DNA of 18,050 nucleotides from assembly GCA_004525155.1 (NCBI GenBank), contig SPDA01000003.1, positions 1-18,050 of the forward strand, read 5' to 3'. Positions 13,884 to 18,050 of this stretch are shown one piece after another. Every line of letters starts with the position of its first letter. Positions within the stretch are counted from its first letter, which is position 1. Both the position numbers and the translations under genes were made by a program. Under the pieces are notes generated by a model, which saw only the letters and a list, made by a program, of their open reading frames with translations, had not been told where the DNA came from and did not search any database. The DNA comes from Spirochaetales bacterium (lineage in GTDB: Bacteria; Spirochaetota; Spirochaetia; SPDA01).

Positions 13884-14843
13884 ATGAGTGCTGAAAATTC
13901 AGACGGAACAGGCGACGGCCGCCTGCCGACCGTGATCGTACCCTACGAAGGGGCCTGTCCCGCCCTGGACTGCCAGGACATATTCGTTTATCTCCGGCCG
14001 GAGACAAACGGCGTAAGAGTCGAAAGCATACTTTTCCGCGTTATTCATGACAACGCCGAGTATAAAAGCAGGGTATCCCTCGTCTATCTCGCGAACATTC
14101 CCGGGGATTTCATAGTCAGCAGAAAAATCGTGGAGGAACACTACGCGGCAAAACTCTTTTTTACCGTCAAAGGCAAAAGCGTGTTTACCGGATGGATGAA
14201 GGAGCGGTTCCAGGATTATTTCAAGGTATCTTTCGAGGACGCGCAGCTCCTGGGAGCTTTCGAGGCGCTCGAGGTTCTGGGCATGACCTGTGACGAACTC
14301 TTCAGGCTGCGCGTCCCCCAGTCAAGCATGCTTGTGCTGAACGGGCAGAGCATCAAGAGCTACAGGGGTTATTACATATTAAACTACGACCTGCCTGCCG
14401 TTCTTCACCGGAACAACAATCAGACGGACGTGGCAGTGATGATTTTCAGAACAAACCTGTCCTTCGAAGGCATACACCTCATGATTTCCCGCATGGGCGA
14501 AGCGCTGACAAGGGAGGATATTTTACATCCGGAAAAACCCTTAAGCAGGGTATTTCATTATTCCAAGGGACCTTTCGAACAGGTCCTCGATGCCATCGGC
14601 TACCTCTACAGAGGGGACGGTTCACACGTACCGCTTAACGACCTCACCTTCTGCCGCTACCTGCTGTCGAAGGGCATGACCCTCGAGGAAATTATCGTCC
14701 TGATAAAAAATCCGGTAATGCGGTTCAGGATATCCCCCTCCGAAACCCGGGAGGAGGATATCTTTACCTTTACCAGGGACCAATCCTTCAGCGAGGCCTA
14801 CGGCTCCTGCCGCAGCGCGGTCTGGCGGCTTTCGATAACCTGA
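13884..14843 (+). CDS. Soluble protein of unknown function
   Basis: 319 residues from ATG 13884 (MSAENSDGTGDGRLPTVIVPYEG). The frame is open back to 13710, but that part overlaps the upstream gene and reads as non-natural sequence, so it is excluded; ATG 13875 is a second option. No Shine-Dalgarno site precedes either. The protein has an N-terminal beta-rich part (TVIVPYEGACPALDCQDIFVYLRPE), a middle mixed part with KLFFTVKGKSVFTGWMKERF and LGAFEALEVLGM, and a C-terminal helical part ending RSAVWRLSIT. No membrane segment, signal peptide or enzyme motif is visible. It stops 2 bases from the end of the convergent macroglobulin gene. I do not recognise it. Confidence 0.65.
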   Translation: MSAENSDGTGDGRLPTVIVPYEGACPALDCQDIFVYLRPETNGVRVESILFRVIHDNAEYKSRVSLVYLANIPGDFIVSRKIVEEHYAAKLFFTVKGKSVFTGWMKERFQDYFKVSFEDAQLLGAFEALEVLGMTCDELFRLRVPQSSMLVLNGQSIKSYRGYYILNYDLPAVLHRNNNQTDVAVMIFRTNLSFEGIHLMISRMGEALTREDILHPEKPLSRVFHYSKGPFEQVLDAIGYLYRGDGSHVPLNDLTFCRYLLSKGMTLEEIIVLIKNPVMRFRISPSETREEDIFTFTRDQSFSEAYGSCRSAVWRLSIT

Positions 14844-14845
14844 AA

Positions 14846-17800
14846 CTATTTCCCGGTATCGATAAAATAGATTCTCCCTTCCGTCCTGCCGAAAATTTCA
14901 GGTTCGTACATGCATTCCGCCGCGGCCGGCGGCGTGGGATACACGCCCCGGTTCAGGGTCCGGAATAAAAGGCTCACCTCCTGTTTACCCTGGGGAAAAT
15001 CGTCCCAGAAATACTGCACCTCGTTGTCCAGTATTTTCTCCCTGGGGCGGGAGGCGTAGTAATAATAATCATCATCGTAGCCGTACTCATCGTAACCATT
15101 CTCATCCGTCGCCGGTTTATCCAATTCCTTGTAACGGGCAGTAGTGACAAAGGACGTATCGAGAATGTCCGCGCCCGAAGGAACGGGCAGACGCAACGCG
15201 AGATAGGCCCGCCTTTTGGGACTGGAGATCACTGCCCTCATCCTGTAGGTTTTTCCCGCCTCGAGACTGTTACCCGCAACAATCCTGCCCTCGAGATCGG
15301 TTATTTCCGTTAGAACGCCCAGGCCCTCGTCCCTGGCATCGGTAATTTCGGCAGGCACGGCGTACTTGAGGGTGGCAGTATAAAACAGGGTGCCTTTTCC
15401 CGTCAGGGCAAAGCGAAGGGGATACATCGTGTCCTTTTTAAAGGAAGCAAGAGGCGGAGCATTCAGGGCGAATATCCTGCCCTGAGGGGGGTCGGCCGGG
15501 CTTGAGAAGGACGCTGTCATGAGCTCCGTATTCTCCAGCGTAACGGCTGCCTTGAAATCGGGCATGCCGTCTGCTCCCTGCTCCATAAGACTCGCGAAGG
15601 CCTGCAGCGCCCAGCTGGTATCCGCCGTATTGTACCAGTAGCCGTTTTTCTGCCTCTGCATCAGGGTGGTGACAATCCTTGTGGTCATGTCGGTGGTATC
15701 CTCCAGCTGCGCGTGCAGCATGAGGAGAAGCGAAAGCTGTTCCACCTGGGAATTGTAAAAATATCCTGTTTCGTAGGTATCGGTCAGATCGATGGTCTGG
15801 GTCCCGGGACGGATAAACCGTTTGACAGCCGCCAGGCACTCCAGCGCCCTATCCCTGTTGCCGGTGTTCAGGTATGCGAGGCCGAGGAGACCGTAGCCGG
15901 ACAGGCCGATGCCGTCCCCCTTCGCGAAATACCTGTTCGCTTCCCGGACCGCATCCACGCCGTGAAGTGAAAGAACATAGATTTTATAGATCATCAGATA
16001 GTCGGAATTTGAAACCGAGCTCCCCGGGTTCTGCAGGTATCGAAGCAGGCCGGCCGTATTGAGGGAGGGGGGTACAGCGTAACCCTTGCGTTTCGCGTGG
16101 TACAGGATGTGCGCCACCCTGAGTGAAACATAATACGAGGACCCCGAATAGGTATCCTCCAGCCAGAAGGGAAAGCCGCCGTCCTCCTTCTGGAACTTTG
16201 CCCAGAAAGCGAGCTCTTCTTCCACGGTTTTTTTAGGGTCCTTCACCTCCGCTGCAAGGCCGAAATCGTCGATATAGTCGCCGAAGAGAACGAGAGGCAG
16301 CATTCTGCTCGACCGCTGTTCCATGCATCCGTAAGGATAGGTGAACACGTAATTGACCGCATCCTTGAGGGAGGCGAGCCTCGACCCTGCCGCTGTTATG
16401 GACAGGGACCCCTGTTCATCCTCTATGTAGGATGGAATGATAAACCCTTCCTCCGAGGCGCCCTGCCCCGAAGTCCCCTTTTCCGATGTCCTGCCTATGG
16501 TCGTGAAGGACTCAAAAACGTAGGGCTTTTCCACGACGAGCGTTTCCGTCAATTTTTCGTTGAGCACGCCCGATTCCGTGGTAACCGTTACGGTCGCCGT
16601 GCCCGGCTTGACCGCGAGAAACATGAAGGGCACTTCCAGGGTCCTGGCGGCTGGAATGGTCAGGGTGTAGGAATTCTCGCCGTCAATTTCCAGAATGTCG
16701 AAACTTACGGTTACGGTAACCTTGTTCGGCCTGTTCTGCAGATTCGTGAGCAGTATGCTGCCGATTGCCGTGTCCCTGTAGCGGAGCTTCCGGGGAAACG
16801 CGGTTTTTACGTTTATGGGATTCTGTACTTTTATCTCCTCCTCGGCCGTGCCGAACCGGTTTCCCTTTGCTGCAAGGGCGGTTAAGCGGTAGGTCGTGAG
16901 CGTATCGGGCAGTTTGAAGGTGACTACCGCCTTCCCGTTTTTATCCGTTTTCAGGGAAGGCAGAAAAACCGCTGTCGGGTTGAAATCCTTCCGTTCCGCA
17001 AGGCTTTTTCCGTCCTCCCCCGCTTCCTCTTCTCCGTCCTTGCCTCCATTGTCCCCGCCGTGGAGGTTTTTAACCTGATAGGTAACCGGGTCGATAAGCA
17101 GGGACCTGGAATCCGCGCCGAGAACACCAAGGGGAAAGCGGTAGGTGGAATAGAAAAATTTAAGGGGATCCGGCACATGATAGTCGATGAGATCGAGAAC
17201 CCCCCTGTCCACCGCCAGGAAGGTCAGGTCGGCGCCTTCCACCGGCTTCCCGCCGCTCGTAGCGGTAAGCGTCACCTGGGCCTCACCCCCCGGCAGGTAG
17301 ACAGGTTCAGCGGAATCCACCTTGATATCGATCATCCTCGATCCGGTGTCCACCAGCAGTGTTGCCATGCCGAAATAACCCTTGGGCTTGTCCAGGTCCG
17401 GCTCGAAATAGGTATGGTCCGGTTCCCTGGTCCTTCTTGAATAGGAAGCGACGGACACGTATACGATGGGCAGATACGCCTCCTCAACGGGAATGTCTAT
17501 AAGGTTCGCGGAACCCTTGATGTGCATGACCTTCTCGCTGTAGATACCCTCCCTTTCCACGGTAACGAGATAATATCCTTCGGGAAGCGAAGTCTTAAGC
17601 AGGAGCTTTGCCGTGTCTCCCGGTTTGTACAGGGGTTTATCAGGCTCAAGACCGATTTCCGTCATGTCGTCCGCTCCCCAGCGAATCCAGTCGGCGCCGG
17701 TGGCGTAAAAGGACAACTCGGTGACCGCTGTCCGGTCCTGTTCGTCGCGCGCCGTCAGACGGATCGTATAGGACCCGCTCTCGGCCGGGGTTACGGACAC

Positions 17801-18050
17801 CGCACCTTCCCCGCCGGTCAGTTTAACAGCCGCACTGCTTTCGAGATCCCGCACCTCTTCCCAACGCGAATTGATGTAATCATACACGCCCTGCTGCTGT
17901 GCGAGTTTCCAGGTGGTGTGATACAGCTCGAGGATTACCTCACTGCCAGCGGTATGTATTTTCCCGTCCGGTTCCGCCAGCCGGAGGGTCAGGTCCGTTT
18001 TCTTTCCTTTCTCCACGAAAGGCGACCAGTATCCGGGGGCCTTTGCTCCC
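14846..18050 (-). CDS. Bacterial alpha-2-macroglobulin (C-terminal 1067 residues; start outside window)
   Basis: The frame runs through the right edge (the GTG at 18016 is internal), so the N-terminus is missing. Residue numbers count from that GTG. Seen: macroglobulin-type beta domains, with LYKPGDTAKLLLKTSLPEGY at 129-148; a likely bait/linker region, GGDNGGKDGEEEAGEDGKSL (320-339); the A2M segment FLPSLKTDKNGKAVVTFKLP (351-370) and LTTYRLTALA; the thioester motif YPYGCMEQRSS (560-570), with Cys564 and Gln567; the alpha-helical thioester domain with NTADTSWALQAF (795-806); and a C-terminal receptor-type domain. Bacterial A2Ms are envelope proteins that trap attacking proteases, covalently through the thioester. 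A Tyr/Asp-rich tract lies at about 974-987. A pbpC partner, frequent in other bacteria, would be outside the window. Confidence 0.92.
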   Translation of the reverse strand, partial: GAKAPGYWSPFVEKGKKTDLTLRLAEPDGKIHTAGSEVILELYHTTWKLAQQQGVYDYINSRWEEVRDLESSAAVKLTGGEGAVSVTPAESGSYTIRLTARDEQDRTAVTELSFYATGADWIRWGADDMTEIGLEPDKPLYKPGDTAKLLLKTSLPEGYYLVTVEREGIYSEKVMHIKGSANLIDIPVEEAYLPIVYVSVASYSRRTREPDHTYFEPDLDKPKGYFGMATLLVDTGSRMIDIKVDSAEPVYLPGGEAQVTLTATSGGKPVEGADLTFLAVDRGVLDLIDYHVPDPLKFFYSTYRFPLGVLGADSRSLLIDPVTYQVKNLHGGDNGGKDGEEEAGEDGKSLAERKDFNPTAVFLPSLKTDKNGKAVVTFKLPDTLTTYRLTALAAKGNRFGTAEEEIKVQNPINVKTAFPRKLRYRDTAIGSILLTNLQNRPNKVTVTVSFDILEIDGENSYTLTIPAARTLEVPFMFLAVKPGTATVTVTTESGVLNEKLTETLVVEKPYVFESFTTIGRTSEKGTSGQGASEEGFIIPSYIEDEQGSLSITAAGSRLASLKDAVNYVFTYPYGCMEQRSSRMLPLVLFGDYIDDFGLAAEVKDPKKTVEEELAFWAKFQKEDGGFPFWLEDTYSGSSYYVSLRVAHILYHAKRKGYAVPPSLNTAGLLRYLQNPGSSVSNSDYLMIYKIYVLSLHGVDAVREANRYFAKGDGIGLSGYGLLGLAYLNTGNRDRALECLAAVKRFIRPGTQTIDLTDTYETGYFYNSQVEQLSLLLMLHAQLEDTTDMTTRIVTTLMQRQKNGYWYNTADTSWALQAFASLMEQGADGMPDFKAAVTLENTELMTASFSSPADPPQGRIFALNAPPLASFKKDTMYPLRFALTGKGTLFYTATLKYAVPAEITDARDEGLGVLTEITDLEGRIVAGNSLEAGKTYRMRAVISSPKRRAYLALRLPVPSGADILDTSFVTTARYKELDKPATDENGYDEYGYDDDYYYYASRPREKILDNEVQYFWDDFPQGKQEVSLLFRTLNRGVYPTPPAAAECMYEPEIFGRTEGRIYFIDTGK
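15055..15106 (-). repeat. Low-complexity Tyr/Asp codon tract in the macroglobulin gene
   Basis: A run of near-repeated triplets on the minus strand (GAT and TAT/TAC codons) encodes alternating Tyr, Asp, Glu and Gly residues, ending in four Tyr in a row, inside the C-terminal domain. Such tracts can change length by slippage in units of three. Confidence 0.5.

Noticed and set aside
18014..18016. GTG 18016 as the start of the macroglobulin
   Set aside because: The frame continues to the window edge with protein-like sequence (PGYWSPF), there is no ribosome site, and bacterial A2Ms are much longer.
1..18050. CRISPR arrays, tRNA or rRNA genes, insertion sequences, attachment sites
   Set aside because: No regularly spaced direct repeats, no tRNA-like cloverleaf or rRNA sequence, no transposase or integrase. 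All gaps between genes are under 150 bases.

Overview
The window looks like chromosomal core sequence from a free-living or host-associated spirochaete (Spirochaetaceae/Treponemataceae type), with moderate GC and no sign of recent transfer. The pointers are a 29-residue bS22/AURKAIP1-COX24 type ribosomal protein ahead of acetate kinase, a short archaeal-type CMP kinase with a deviant P-loop, spirochaete-style MurC and MurD, a KamA-like aminomutase and a large bacterial alpha-2-macroglobulin. The assignment rests on protein character, not on a marker gene. I saw no tRNA, rRNA, CRISPR array, insertion sequence or phage gene.

Layout. 1-468 (+): the C-terminal part of a FemAB-family peptidoglycan-bridge aminoacyltransferase. 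3424-452 (-): an operon of a protein of unknown function, MurD and an exported coiled-coil protein. 3581-4885 (+): bS22-like small protein, then acetate kinase. 6343-4982 (-): KamA with its own promoter and terminator. 6470-9340 (+): overlapping murC-yicC-cmk operon. 9400-11874 (+): a small helical protein, a long TPR protein and rlmN. 12533-11868 (-): glyoxalase II-like metallo-hydrolase. 12580-14843 (+): a multi-pass membrane protein and a protein of unknown function. 18050-14846 (-): the C-terminal two thirds or so of an alpha-2-macroglobulin.

Functional themes. Three genes (FemAB, murD, murC) belong to peptidoglycan assembly, and the alpha-2-macroglobulin is an envelope-defence protein. 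bS22, RlmN and YicC concern the ribosome or RNA. Acetate kinase gives substrate-level ATP. KamA makes beta-lysine.

Most notable points. (1) Several promoters with 17-bp spacers sit so that the predicted transcription start falls on or within a base or two of the start codon (murC, the 3424 gene, probably the 13884 gene), and these genes lack Shine-Dalgarno sites, so leaderless mRNAs are likely. (2) rlmN has no usable start codon for its conserved N-terminus: an ATGATG directly after the upstream stop would give a normal RlmN start if a run of five A had six, so there is a frameshift, slippage or a sequencing error at 10853-10857. (3) A perfect inverted repeat lies between the divergent kamA and murC promoters. 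(4) The CMP kinase has Asn in place of the Walker A Lys. No wholly new multi-gene system is evident.
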